NCBI GenBank assembly: GCA_963921795.1
Contig: OY997641.1
Location: 61,963,000 to 62,026,999, forward strand
Reading direction: 5' to 3'
From: Nannobrachium achirus
Taxonomy: Eukaryota; Chordata; Actinopteri; Myctophiformes; Myctophidae
DNA: 64,000 nt
Position numbers and translations under genes: made by a program. Positions 10,801-21,916 of the stretch are shown here, one piece after another (positions within the stretch are counted from its first letter, which is position 1; each line of letters begins with the position of its first letter). The notes under the pieces were generated by a model. That model made no database searches and was not told the DNA's origin. It saw nothing but the letters and a program-made list of their open reading frames with translations.

Positions 10801-12747
10801 ATCCTGGGATTCTCTGTTCTCTTTCTTTCATGATACGGCTCACCTTCCAAATTAAGTCTTGGTCCTCTGCTGCTTGAGCTTTTGTGTGGTCTGATTTGAG
10901 GACTTGTGGTAGAACTGATGGAGGTTCTGGTCGCCTTGGTGGCTTGATGTACCTGAAATTAAAAGGAAGGTATCCTTACTCATATGAAATGAAATAACAA
11001 AGATAATGAAAAATAATAATTACATTCATCAAAATGTATTTTCCTTTAATATAATATTATTGTGTGTATGTGTCTGTAAATAGATAATATTTTAACATAT
11101 TTACCGATGAACTTCTTCAATGTCCAAATCACAGTTGTTTAGAGCTGTGAGAGATCTTTCTGGAATTCTCTGGATGGGGTTGTGTACTATAGTAACATCA
11201 CCTCTTCTGTACACAACAATTGCCATGGCATGTGTTGTATTCTTCCCATCCAGTGTCTCTTCATTCTGGTCAAAGTTGTCAATGGCAGCATCAATTATCC
11301 CATGTTCTGTGGTTCTCGTCAGTCCATTTGGGATGTAAACACCTTTGCTTCTCTGTAATTGATCTGCTGCTACAGATGTGAGAAATTGGCGCACTTCAGT
11401 GTAAGAGACACAATGGCCCATTGTGTGCAGCCTGTCGATGAGGGCCTTGCTGCCAAACTCATGATGGATCATGATGCCCAGTCCTAGTGTGATAGGTGTA
11501 CGGCTGCTGCAGCACTGTGCAATTAGATTATGGCAAAAGGTTATAACACTTATGTTATCCTTTGAAGCTAGGTCATCATTACAGGTCTGCGCTTTTTTAA
11601 ATGCATGTGAACTCACACACCAGTTCACAAAATCATATAAATTGTCTGGTACATATTTACTGCACTGGAGAAGGGACAACTTATCACTGCTTATGTAGAA
11701 TTGAGGCTCATGCTCAACCTCTTCCATAGCTTTCCTTAATATACCTGCAGCCTGGTGTAGTATTTGTGTATCAGTTAGAGACTCTCTTCTCTGTGGGGGC
11801 ATTGACTCCCTTTCTTCTGTTATTTTCTCTCTGAGGAGAGCAGCTTCTTTCATTGCTTGACCCACAGTAATGTCACCTGAACAGACCAGATCAGATTTTC
11901 CTGGACGTTCAATGAAAATCAGCTTATCTCCATAATGTTGGATCAACTTTGTTTTGAGTTTCCAAGCTGGATACCTCACAGATTCTTCAGCTGTACTTAA
12001 TTTTCCTCCATAGCTCTGTGTTAGAGTGCTTAGTGTTGTGACGGTCATATTCTTTGACAACACTGTCCTACTTATTTCTTCAGTAAGCTCTATGAAAGCT
12101 TTTTCATATTCATTGAGCTTCTTTTCGGACATATGTTTGTTTCTGGCTGCTCTGATATTATTTTCAGAAATATAGTGTCCCAGGCAGCTTCTGTGATATT
12201 TTGCATCAAAAGCAAATAAATCTTCATGAGCCATCATGCGAAGATGAATTTTCTCATCACATCTCTCAGAGGCTGCATTGAGCACCTTTGTCCTTGTGCT
12301 TTCACCTGTACCAGTACTTACAGGAGTCAGGCCTTCTTTCTTTTTGGCTTTCTGGCTGCAGATGAAGCACTGGCTGCGGATGTCAAATCCTGCTTCTCTT
12401 GTCAGTCTTTTGGTTTTACATTGATCCCTGGCTGCAGTGGCTGGTTCTTGCACACTGGATGTAGGCATATAGTTACTTGAACTAGAATAATTTGCCCTAC
12501 ATGACCTGTGATATGAAAGTTTTAACTTAAAGGACAGTATGTCATCTGAGTGGGGGGATAGTCTCTTATGGACATCATCACCCCGTTCCTGAGCAACATT
12601 CAGTATTGTTTTGAGTCCTTCCAATGTTGGGTTCTTCACATGTGGATTCTTTTTATCTCCTCCTTTTAGAGGTTTTTCACACAATAAGCACAACCTTTCA
12701 TCCAGTGTCTGTGCATGTGGCGTGTCTGCTGTCTCTGTTGGCTCCAT
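7844..12747 (-). CDS. Transposase-like protein, two exons (zinc modules, XPG/FEN1-like nuclease, CXC)
   Basis: Exon 1 is 12747-11105 and exon 2 is about 10953-7844. A 151-bp intron has donor CG|GTAAAT and acceptor TTTCAG|GTAC; together they encode about 1,580 aa. The N-terminal half has two similar C-x2-C...H-x2-C modules (CLLC at 20 with YHRSCRANY at 79-87; CFIC at 127 with YHRSCLGHY at 184-192). Exon 2 holds TADLAIY and GGMHITMAFLASIGK. It then carries an order of motifs like FEN1/XPG nucleases: VVMVFDRYDNP (about residue 610 of the exon-2 frame), EEADTR (~717), RCDDTDVEVLL (~745) and HALTGCDTTSSLYRIGK (~798). It ends in a cysteine cluster like tesmin/TSO1 CXC (from ~955). The splice as drawn leaves the long frame out of phase: either one extra base lies in the GGG at 10919-10922, or an acceptor nine bases further on (ATCAAG|C) is used. 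Presumably it acts on the ends of its own element. Confidence 0.82.
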
Positions 12748-13463
12748 TTTTACTGTGGTAAACTCTGGTAAATATGGAACAGTTCATTTGTGTTACATAT
12801 ATATATATATTTTAACGTGACATTTTGATAATAGTTATGGTAACATGAAATATGCCTCAAATTTAAGCTCTTCAAAAAGATATGTTACTCTTATGCTTAT
12901 GTAATGCTGACTTCAATCATTGCCTCAGAAAGCTGATCGGTGATATAAAATATGTAATACAACAAACATTTCTATAATCTAAATATGTATCAATTTAATG
13001 AATTCCATAGTATTACATTTGTGTAGACATTTGTGTTACCTGTTATCGGTCATTTGGTCGGTGGTTTCTTTATTTTATGGCAGAGTGCACATTTCTCCCC
13101 CTGGAAAGCCATGTGTGAGGATTTGGATAAAATTGTGTAACCACAGTTCCTCCCCTGCTCTCATTGGTTGGACTTAATTGACTTCAATTTACTGCTTAAA
13201 GAAACTACCTATCACAGGAATCCATGTGTGTAATGCTGCTCTGTATTTAGAGGCCTGCAATTCTAAATGGCATGGCTTTATCTTGCCCCTGCCACACAAA
13301 TAAATAGTGTGAGTGTGATTGAAAAGGTGTTGTACTTTTCTCACAGACATGATTGCCTCAATATTTCCCAAAACCTTTTTTATTTGGTATATCAAAAAGT
13401 CAAGTGTTATGCCAACATAAAAATAATGTTTCATGATTCCAGAGAAGGGGTAGAAGTTCAATA
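12748..13463. other. Upstream region of the transposase inside the element
   Basis: AT-rich and non-coding, with a short (TA)n run at about 12798-12812. It lies between the transposase start codon and the right inverted repeat, so its promoter should be here or in the repeat. No convincing TATA box or site is identified. Confidence 0.5.
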
Positions 13464-13948
13464 TTACAAAATCTCTCCACACAACCACTGTTTATTGTTT
13501 AATAGCATCTTAGGCTATTTAGAAACAGCTTATTTGACATAAATGTATTTAGTTTTTCTTCTAAATGAGAGAAAGTAGAGTCCTCACTACAAAAGTACAA
13601 TTTCCGCCTAAACTAAATGTATGTTTAAAGGACTATATTTCAGCATTTCCTTAGGTAAATTACATTTCTGACTCTTTGGTGATGTATGGTAGACACCTGG
13701 TTCATACCTCAGCAAATTTGATGAGGAAAGGGTTGAGCATTCTGATGTTATAGGCTTTTTTGTCATCTTAGCCCTATTCGGATTTGCCTTTTTCAGATAT
13801 TGGGGTAGGTCTAAAGAATAGCCAAAAACTAATTTCCTCCAAACAATACATTTCACAACAATCCATTTCATTAATGGGACAACCTAAAGATAAGAAAAAA
13901 CATGGTTGTGTTTTGTTCTAACTTGGGTAGGGGTATCGCAAAAACTAA
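13464..13948 (-). repeat. Right terminal inverted repeat of the Academ-like element
   Basis: About 485 bp, the inverted partner of 6868-7352. The outermost bases read '...gatacccctacccaag' when reverse complemented. Beyond the end, GGCC at 13949-13952 matches GGCC at 6864-6867. Confidence 0.9.
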
Positions 13949-13952
13949 GGCC

Positions 13953-15430
13953 TTTTATGAGCACTTGCTGTAGGTCTATTTCTCTACCCCTGAGCTATGC
14001 CGCTCAATTGTTTGCTATAGCACCACCCTTGGTTGTGAGTTTAGTGTTTTTTGGTTGAATTTGATTGGCTTATCGCGCATTCCCACAAAGACATCAAAAA
14101 AATATTAACTTGTTTTTTAAGATGATTTCTTAAGGTGACAGTACCCCTTTAGGTGACATAGCCCCTTTAAGTACTGTACTTAAGTACAATTCTGAGGTGT
14201 TTGTACTTTAATTGAGTATTTCCAATTTCCAATAATTTTATTTCTACTCCACAGCTCCACTACATTTATTTGCCAACTTTAGTAGCTAGTTACTTTGCAG
14301 ATATAAATGATTATATTATAAAACATCCACTGTGTCCACTTTAACCCTATTTTATACATAGGCTATTTTTTCAAACATTTTGTACTTTTACTTTTGGTCC
14401 TTTAAAGTTGTACTATGTAACTTTTTTTATAAAACAAATCTTAAATTTCTCCTAACTCCTAACTTTCTCCTAACTATAGCAAACCGCGACCGCGGTTTGC
14501 TATAGGGCTAATGACCACTAGTTGGGCATCTTACACAGTATAGCTTTAAGTACAGTTTGATGCAAATACTTTTGTACTTTTACTCGAATAAATTCTGAAT
14601 ACCGGACTTTGACTTGTAAGGGTGCACACACATCAAAATACCTATGAGAGTGGAATCCGCATTCCGCCAATGCATTTCTATGAGAATTGAACTTTTTTTT
14701 TTAGATATCCTCTACTCACTGGCATGAAACTTTTACTTAAGTGAGTACTTTTTCCACAACTGCTGATAATGCAGTATTTGTGGGTAACATGGCATTGGTT
14801 AGACCTCCCTTTGGTTAGACCAACTAAACCTAACCTCAACCAGTCCATTATAAATCCTAACCCTAACCTCAGTAAAACCAATGGTCTAACCAATGGAGGT
14901 CTAACCAATGCATTTGTGGGACGTGGGCATGTTTAGGATGCTTCCTCTTTCACTTCTCTCCATGTGGTTGCCACTAGGGACGTGCAAAGAATGTTAGAGA
15001 GGCAGGGGCTGAAATTTCTAAAAGGGCCTTTTGGTGAAAATATGGAAAATAGCAAACCTCCAAGATCACAACATGTCGCAGCGCGACACATTAGTAGCTT
15101 GGAGGTCTGCTATTTTCAGTGCGTGATACCACACTGAACTAAGCATAATCAAGTCAATCAAGTCAATACTGGAGATGTGGTGTATGGCATGGATTCTTTC
15201 AACACAAGATTGCATTCAAGTTCATGAGAGTTTGGACGAGGTAATTCTCTTAAATGCTGCCTTCAGGTATGGCATGGAAAGAGGGCATTTGCATTTCTTT
15301 CACTATAGTAAAAACTGCATTCATGGTCTGGAGAGGGCACTTTTTAAAGACGGATGAAAGGGTAGGGGCTCAAGCCCCCTTGTCTATGATGTCTATGTGT
15401 GCACATGCCTGTGCCACAACATGTTATTTA
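13953..15430. repeat. Repeat cluster upstream of the first TLR gene
   Basis: The tail of the interrupted fish repeat (13953-14010) is followed by a copy of the 'aagtactt...gtacttttact' repeat family (about 14160-14760). That copy contains a nested element at about 14403-14548 that recurs at 26475-26690, and a 'gagtggaatccgcattccgccaatgc' segment (14650-14690) that recurs at 54020-54280. A degenerate copy of the recurring palindrome lies at 15045-15118. No gene is seen. Confidence 0.6.
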
Positions 15431-15439
15431 TGAGGCATC

Positions 15440-15551
15440 GGGTGACCTGTGAACAAATGAACTTTCATGTCAGATGAACACACTCAAAAGCTTCATTCCT
15501 CTCACAGTAACACACTGGAAGGATGACTGTCACTGAGTTTTAGGAGTTCAG
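15440..15551 (+). promoter_or_regulatory. Probable non-coding exon 1 and core promoter of plus-strand TLR
   Basis: The segment 15497-15551 ('cttcattcctctcaca...gactgtcactgagttttaggagttcag') ends at a donor (TTCAG|GTAGGC). It is closely matched by 42060-42005 on the other strand, the same distance (~2.6 kb) upstream of the second TLR gene. Exon 2 of both genes begins at CTCTTTAG|ATCATCAAAG (18117 here). The alignment can be followed back to about 15430, where the other copy has TATATAAA and this one a degenerate 'gttatttatgagg'. Transcription start is not seen directly; the call rests on conservation between the paralogues. Confidence 0.65.
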
Positions 15552-15809
15552 GTAGGCTTCAATATTTACATAATATACCTCATGAGTGTGTAAAGATTAC
15601 AACAATTGCACGGATGAACAATGTATTTTTTCAGCACTAAAGTATACTCTATACTTTTGTAGATTAAATTGGCGTAATATAATGCCATCATTTTATGCCA
15701 TTGTAGGACCATGATTTGTGTACAGTCAAATCTTGTTAATTTTACTCTGAGTATACACATGGAGCAAATGGAAGTGAATTGACCCACCATTTGGTAAAAG
15801 TAACTTATG

Positions 15810-16086
15810 GAGGAGGAAATCTGACTAAAAGACAGACTGACCCGCACACTGCCGCTTGTCTGTTTCAGAGAATTTATTAATTTAGCAATGTTTCGGTCAC
15901 CAGACCTTTCTCAAGCTTGAGAAAGGTCTGGTGACCGAAACGTTGCTACATTAATAAATTCTCTGAAACGGACAAGCGGCAGTGTGCAGGTCAGTCTGTC
16001 TTTTAGTCAGATTTCCTCCTCCTAATGTTCTATTACCCACGCAACTGCTAAGAGAGGAACTGGGTGTGCGTAAGCCTTCCCTTCAA
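15810..16086. mobile_element. Palindromic insertion with 16-bp flanking direct repeats
   Basis: A near-perfect palindrome of 214 bp spans 15809-16022, centred at 15915/15916 on TCAAGCTTGA, with arms of about 107 bp reading 'aggaggaaatctgac...'. The full 277-bp segment is bounded by exact 16-bp direct repeats GTAAAAGTAACTTATG at 15794-15809 and 16087-16102. Duplications of this length are typical of target-primed (LINE-type) insertion rather than MITE transposition. It lies in intron 1 of the plus-strand TLR. No reading frame is present. Confidence 0.85.
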
Positions 16087-16430
16087 GTAAAAGTAACTTA
16101 TGAAAGAAAGAAAATATCCATATCATATTTAAGTTTCAAACAAAAAAATAAATAAATCCACTGGGGAACTAGTGACACATTTGAAACTGAAAATGTGTAA
16201 ACACTGCATTGTTAACAATTAATCCATTAAGCCACCCCCCCCCCCCCCCCCTGCGGGATCTTGGATATTTTAGCATTTTTCAGACAAACAAACAAGTGTA
16301 CAATACTATACCACGATATACCATTAGGTATATAACATGGTGCAAACTATTACAAGATTATAGGCTTATTTTAAGCCAAGAATCAAGCCATCCAGACTTC
16401 TGGTAAATCATTGATTCTGTGAAAAATTAA

Positions 16431-17795
16431 TTTATATATAATATAATATAATATAATATAATATAATATAATATAATATAATATAATGGGCTTGGCATTA
16501 TAGAAAATATTTAGGTGAGAATTAAAAATCTTCTATTCCAGTAAGCTCAAACTTGTATTACTCAATGTCAGTTGATTCTTTTTGCTGGGGAAAACCTAAA
16601 AGTTACCTTCAAAATGAGACCATGCCATTCCAAAATTGTTCAATATGCTGTGTATATGCTAGGCGTTTTTTTTTTTTTTTTTTTTTTTTTATACAGGATT
16701 TTTCACAGGTTGAAAAATGCCAATGTTTGCAGAGATTTGGAGGTACAGCCTCAAACCTTTATGCAAGACCCTGAAATGTGTATTTTCTATATATTGTTTT
16801 CTCAACACAAACATAGTTTCAACCTTTTGAAGCTGTTTTAAGTTTATAATTACTAGCCCTTACCCGTTCAAAGATATGAGCTCCAAAATGATGTGCAGTG
16901 TGTGGGTTATGGGATGTGCACTGTGCACACAGTATATGAGGGATGGAAAGTAACTTTAACTGGTGCTTGCATGATGTACTGTAGGAGCATCAATGTAAGA
17001 AACCCGTTTCGTTTAATGGCTACAGAGATGAGATACTGTCCCCCCCCCCCCCACCCCCCCTCAAGCTAGATGCAGAATAGATAGTAGCTACACCATAAAA
17101 ATGCTAATATACAGCATATGATTTGTGAAAGTGACAAACGGGCTTCACAGTTATGTCAGGTGTGTTCATATGCTGATGGTGATGCGATTTCAGATCAATT
17201 GCTCCAGCCACCGAGGAGAAACGCTGTGACAGACAGACACTCACTCACTCACTCACTCACTCACTCACTCACTCAGACATTCGCAAAATTATAGTATAGA
17301 TAGTATATGAATCCCTACCGAAACTATAGTCCCTGTAGTCTACCGAAACGTAACAGTATAGGAACATTTATTCACTGACAAATATCTAAGCCAGGGCTCT
17401 CCTATGTTTTTCAGGCCAAGATCCCCTTAGATGAGAGAGAGATGAAGCAGGGACCCCCACTGCATATTATATAACATTATGTTAAACCTTTTTTCAAGGT
17501 TTCATAGATACCTTCGTAGACTTGTTTGACAGCGCTCTCATCAGTGTTGGATTTTTGTTAATGTGTATTTTCAGACATTGTACTTAAACCGTCAATACTA
17601 AGTAAAATTGACCTTTGGCTCTGTACTTAGTCTGCTTTTTTCCCTTCTACACAAAACCTCTTTGCCAAACGATGATCTACAAGCTCACAACACCTCACAG
17701 ATCTGCTATAGGTTCAAGTGGTTAATAATAATAAGGGTAATAAAAATAATAAGGGTAATAATAATAATAATAATATTAATAAGGGTAATAATGTG
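16431..17795. repeat. Microsatellites in TLR intron 1
   Basis: Intron 1 holds an (ATAAT)n tract at 16431-16488, poly-T at 16664-16690, a C-rich run at 17040-17060, (CTCA)n at 17229-17275 and an 'aataagggt' irregular repeat at 17727-17790. Between them, 17390-17650 is a copy of the 'gaccccttagttgagagagagatgaag' repeat also found at 236 and 48985. No coding sequence is seen in the intron. Confidence 0.8.
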
Positions 17796-18207
17796 TATTG
17801 TCCCAGAGAGGATATTATTACTTCACAAGTCTGTTAAAAAAGGGTAAAAATATGTTGGTGGTGGCAAACAAAAATCAGGGCAAAAACTGTTCATCTGTGT
17901 CATTCCCAAAGGACGTTCAGCTTTTTGGAAATAAAAATTATAATAAAAATAAAGACATAATTTCAAAAACATTATTTACACTATGGTATATGCCTTCCCC
18001 CCGAGAAAGAGTGTGACAATGGATGACGTATTGCTTGTATTGGTATTTTAATTTAAAGGGAACTTAAGACATGGATATCTGTGAATACATGTTTTTTTCT
18101 ATTTTATTCTCTTTAGATCATCAAAGCTGAGCAGTGTTGTCACCAATCAGTGTCCACAGCAGTATTACTCCACCAAAAGTACCTGACAATTCACCCTGAA
18201 GACAGCA

Positions 18208-21200
18208 ATGATGCCCCAGACAGGAAGTTGGCTTTGTTTCCTTTTCTTATTTCTGCTGTGCATGCTTCATCTTAGTCCCATACTGGCTTACTTCTTGAAA
18301 GACTGCAATATTTTTGACTCTGATGACATTGATGGTGTTTTGGTGGATTGTTGGGACCGTCATCTTGTTACCATACCAGATGACATCCCCAGAGACGTTG
18401 TATTCTTAGATTTACAAGGTAATGACATTCAAAAGATAAACAGGACCGATTTTTACAATCTGACAAATCTCAGACTTTTGGGTCTGGGTTTTAATTTAAT
18501 AACTCATGTAGATGATGGGTCTTTTCTCAGTTTGGCAAAACTTGAATTGCTCGATATGATCAATAATGGACTAACAACACTGACAGAAAATATGTTTCAG
18601 GGACTGTTACATCTCAGATACCTGAATGTGAGTCAAAATGGGATATCTCATGTAGATGCTGGGGCGTTTGTCCATATGACGGAACTTACAGTGCTCGATA
18701 TGAAACTTAATGAATTTTCAACCCTGACAGACAATATGTTTCAGGGATTGTCCAACCTCTTGGAACTGTACTTGAATCGAAATTATATCAAATTCATACA
18801 CCCTTCTGCCTTCCAGTCACTCCACAGTTTACAGATAATAGATCTGCAGTCCAACCAGATCTTGCCCATCTTACAATTGCCACGCTTACAGGTGCTGTCC
18901 ATCTCAATTGATGAGTTGGTGTCTTTTCAGTCAAAAGATCTGCCATTAAACATGTCCTCTGAGCTCAGGGAATTGAAAGTTAATTCAAGATCGATAAGAA
19001 AATTTAGCATCACAACAGCTATATTCCCACATCTTGAGACAATCGACCTGACAGACTGTTGTAATGCTTCTGGGTGGGAGTGGGACATACCAAACAAATA
19101 TTTTCTCAGGAATATAACTACGGTGATTTTTGATAATAGATTTAATAATACATTGTCTTTTAACAACATGAGGAAGTGTCTACAGAGCCTTGATTCACTG
19201 GAGACCCTAAAGATGCATAGCATGGAGATGTGGATTAACAGAGGCCTCTTAAATATTGTATGCAAAATACCCACACTCAGGACACTTGACCTAATGTATA
19301 ACACCATTGACAGTGCAAAACTGTCATCTTGTACTCAGCTAACCAGCCTGAGTCTATTATTTAGTCAACTCACTGAAGTGTCTAAGGATTCAATAAAACA
19401 AATGAAGCAACTGAGACGTCTGGACCTCCAAGTTAACAGCCTTTCTAAAGTGCCGGACGATGTTAAACATCTGTTCATGCTTCAAAAACTTTATCTGCGT
19501 GACAATCAGATTTATCATTTAAGCTGCTCAGACTTCTTAAATTTAACAAGACTCACACATCTTTATCTAGATTCCAACTACATCTCTCAACTCAAAGGGT
19601 GTTTTTTTCAACATCTCAATGAGTTAATTTTCTTAGATATTGGTGACAATCCAATCAGTACATTTCTTGATACGTTCAAGATCGGTCTACATAAACTAGA
19701 AACATTGAACGTGGAGTGTAAAATTACATTGATAAGAAATGGGGATTTTAAAAGTCTGAAATTACTCAAGGACTTAAAAATGTCTTCCAAAAAACCTGTG
19801 AGAATGGACAGCAACGCGTTTGAAGGACTGGACAACCTTGAAACTCTTAGTCTAGAATTTGATATGATTGACATAACAAACACATCTACTCATGAGCTTA
19901 CATTACTTAAGAGCCTGAAGGAACTTACAATACATACCAAATCCGATATTACTCCTTACAAGTCATACATCTCCTGTATGAACACACCAAAACTAGAGAT
20001 TCTTGATCTCTCAGACAATGAACTGAAATCCCTGGATTTCCTGGCACAGGCCAACCTGACTCAAGTCTCTTCGCTGCACCTGAGAAGGAACGAGTTGACG
20101 GTGATCAATGTCTCTGTGTTCAGTTTTCTCCCTGCTCTCCGGTATATTGACATGACTGGCAACCCTTTTGCATGTGCTTGCTCTAATTCTGACTTTCTGC
20201 AGTGGATGCTGAACAACCAAACACAGGTAGTTGATGCTCCCAGGTACACTTGTGGTTACCCTCTTGATAAAAAGGGAACCAGGCTTCTGGACTTTGACAT
20301 CCATTCCTGTGAACAGATGGATGCCAGCTTTATCTGCTACATTTCCTCCACTTGTGTGATTGTGCTAACTCTGCTCACATCCTTCACCTACCACGCCCTG
20401 AGGTTGCATCTTGTCTTTTCCTACTACCTCTTCCTGGCCTTCCTTTATGATGCCAAGAAAAGAAACAGGGGTTCTCCTCAGCGCTACGATGCCTTCATCT
20501 CCTACAACGTTCACGATGAGCTCTGGGTTTACAGAGAAATGCTTCCAGTGCTGGAGGGAGCCCAGGGCTGGAGACTTTGTCTACACCACAGAGACTTCCA
20601 ACCAGGTACACTTTGAATTTAGCTAAATATGTCTGTCTGTTTCTTACTGTCACCAATACTTACTGGTAGGGACCTCTCTCTGTCTGAAAGAAATAGTGTT
20701 TCTGGTATTTCATTATATCCGTCGGTCCATATGCCCTTTTTAAGTGAAGATGGACAGGAAATGGGGGGGTTGGAGCATCACAGGACTCGAACCGCAATAC
20801 ACTGTCCGACTACTTTAGAGCCTATTGGTGCCTGGACCGCTGTGCCAGCAGTCTGGGCCTAATTTGTTTAATCTTTGAACTATTTATTTCTAGGTAAACC
20901 CATCATAGAGAACATTACAGAGGCCATCTATGGCAGCAGGAAGACCATCTGTGTGATCAGCCGTCGTTACCTGGAGAGTGAATGGTGCTCTAGAGAGATC
21001 CAGATGGCCAGGTGGGGAAAATATTTCTCTGACATTTCACTGCTAGATCTTACAGTAAGTGGTACTTTAGGGTGAATTCACACGAGAGATTCTGATCCGG
21101 TGGTCCATTCCCCAGTACACTTGGAAGAGGTTGTCTTCGTTATCTTAATACCGGGTACAAAAGGATTTTGTTTTTCTTTTTACTGTGAATAAGGTTTACT

Positions 21201-21501
21201 TAATTCAAAGTTTCACATCACTTGGTAGGTATACAGTAAGTAGCTTAATAAGTTGCTCTCCTCACCTGTGTGCAGCTACCGTCTGTTTGATGAACAGAAG
21301 GACGTATTGATCCTGGTGTTTCTGGAGGACATTCCAGCCCACCAGTTGTCTGCCTACTATCGCATGAGGGGTCTGGTGAAGAGACACACCTACCTGAGCT
21401 GGTCCCAGGCTGGACAGCACCCTGGACTGTTCTGGCAGAACCTACGCAGAGCTCTGGACACACCAGACACTGATCTGTGTTTGAATGAATATTCAATGTA
21501 A
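18208..21501 (+). CDS. Toll-like receptor, TLR11 family (TLR22/TLR23-like), copy 1
   Basis: Coding exons are 18208-20605, 20894-21011 and 21276-21501, joined in phase to give 913 aa. A 5' UTR boundary lies at 18117 (CTCTTTAG|ATC). The protein has a hydrophobic signal peptide (about 1-27), a Cys-flanked N-cap and roughly twenty-plus leucine-rich repeats. An LRR C-terminal cap (NPFACACSNSDFLQWML ... YTCGYP ... HSCEQ) precedes a transmembrane segment at about 706-731. The TIR domain starts at about 757, with box 1 YDAFISY, box 2 LCLHHRDFQPG (BB loop, its proline present) and a C-terminal FW box in exon 4. Proteins of this family sense microbial ligands and signal through TIR adaptors. The TIR sequence resembles fish TLR22/23, but the exact orthologue cannot be settled. 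All sites look intact. Confidence 0.93.
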
Positions 21502-21856
21502 TCTACAGTACTGTACATATATATTGTTACAAATAGGCGTAACAGACCATTTTGTGACACTTAACCCAAAATATACCACTGATAAATGATAGTTCTTGAA
21601 AAAGAAGTCTGTGATCATTCCATTCAGTCCCAGAAAAATGTATTATTGAAAATTCAGTATCAACTTGTAATGCACTTAAGACCTCTGTAGGTGTTTTGTT
21701 TATTTACCCGGTTTTCTTCTTTTATTCTAATTGTAAATGTTTCTTTTTTTTTTTTTTTACTTTCTAGTTAAGCCTTTATTTGATGTCAAAGGTTTGTAAC
21801 AATTAACACCATTGTTTTGGAAAACTGATTAAAAAATAGATACAGATATACAATAC

Positions 21857-21916
<60 letters not shown>

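Larger units (their letters stand above)
6868..13948 (-). mobile_element. Academ-like DNA transposon with long terminal inverted repeats
   Basis: About 7.1 kb bounded by long inverted repeats (6868-7352 and 13464-13948) that align over nearly their whole length, including 'gatacccctaccc', 'catggttgtgttttgttcta' and 'cacaaccactg'. GGCC lies immediately outside both ends (6864-6867 and 13949-13952) and could be a 4-bp target duplication. The outer edge is slightly uncertain because the last ~10 bp of the two ends differ. Inside is one two-exon gene on the minus strand. The zinc-binding Cys modules, an XPG/FEN1-like nuclease signature and a short target duplication fit the Academ superfamily as I remember its description. 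A related cut-and-paste family cannot be excluded. Confidence 0.8.

Noticed and set aside
18927-20304. Antisense open frames over the TLR exon
   Set aside because: They are mirror frames of the leucine-rich coding strand, without domains of their own.
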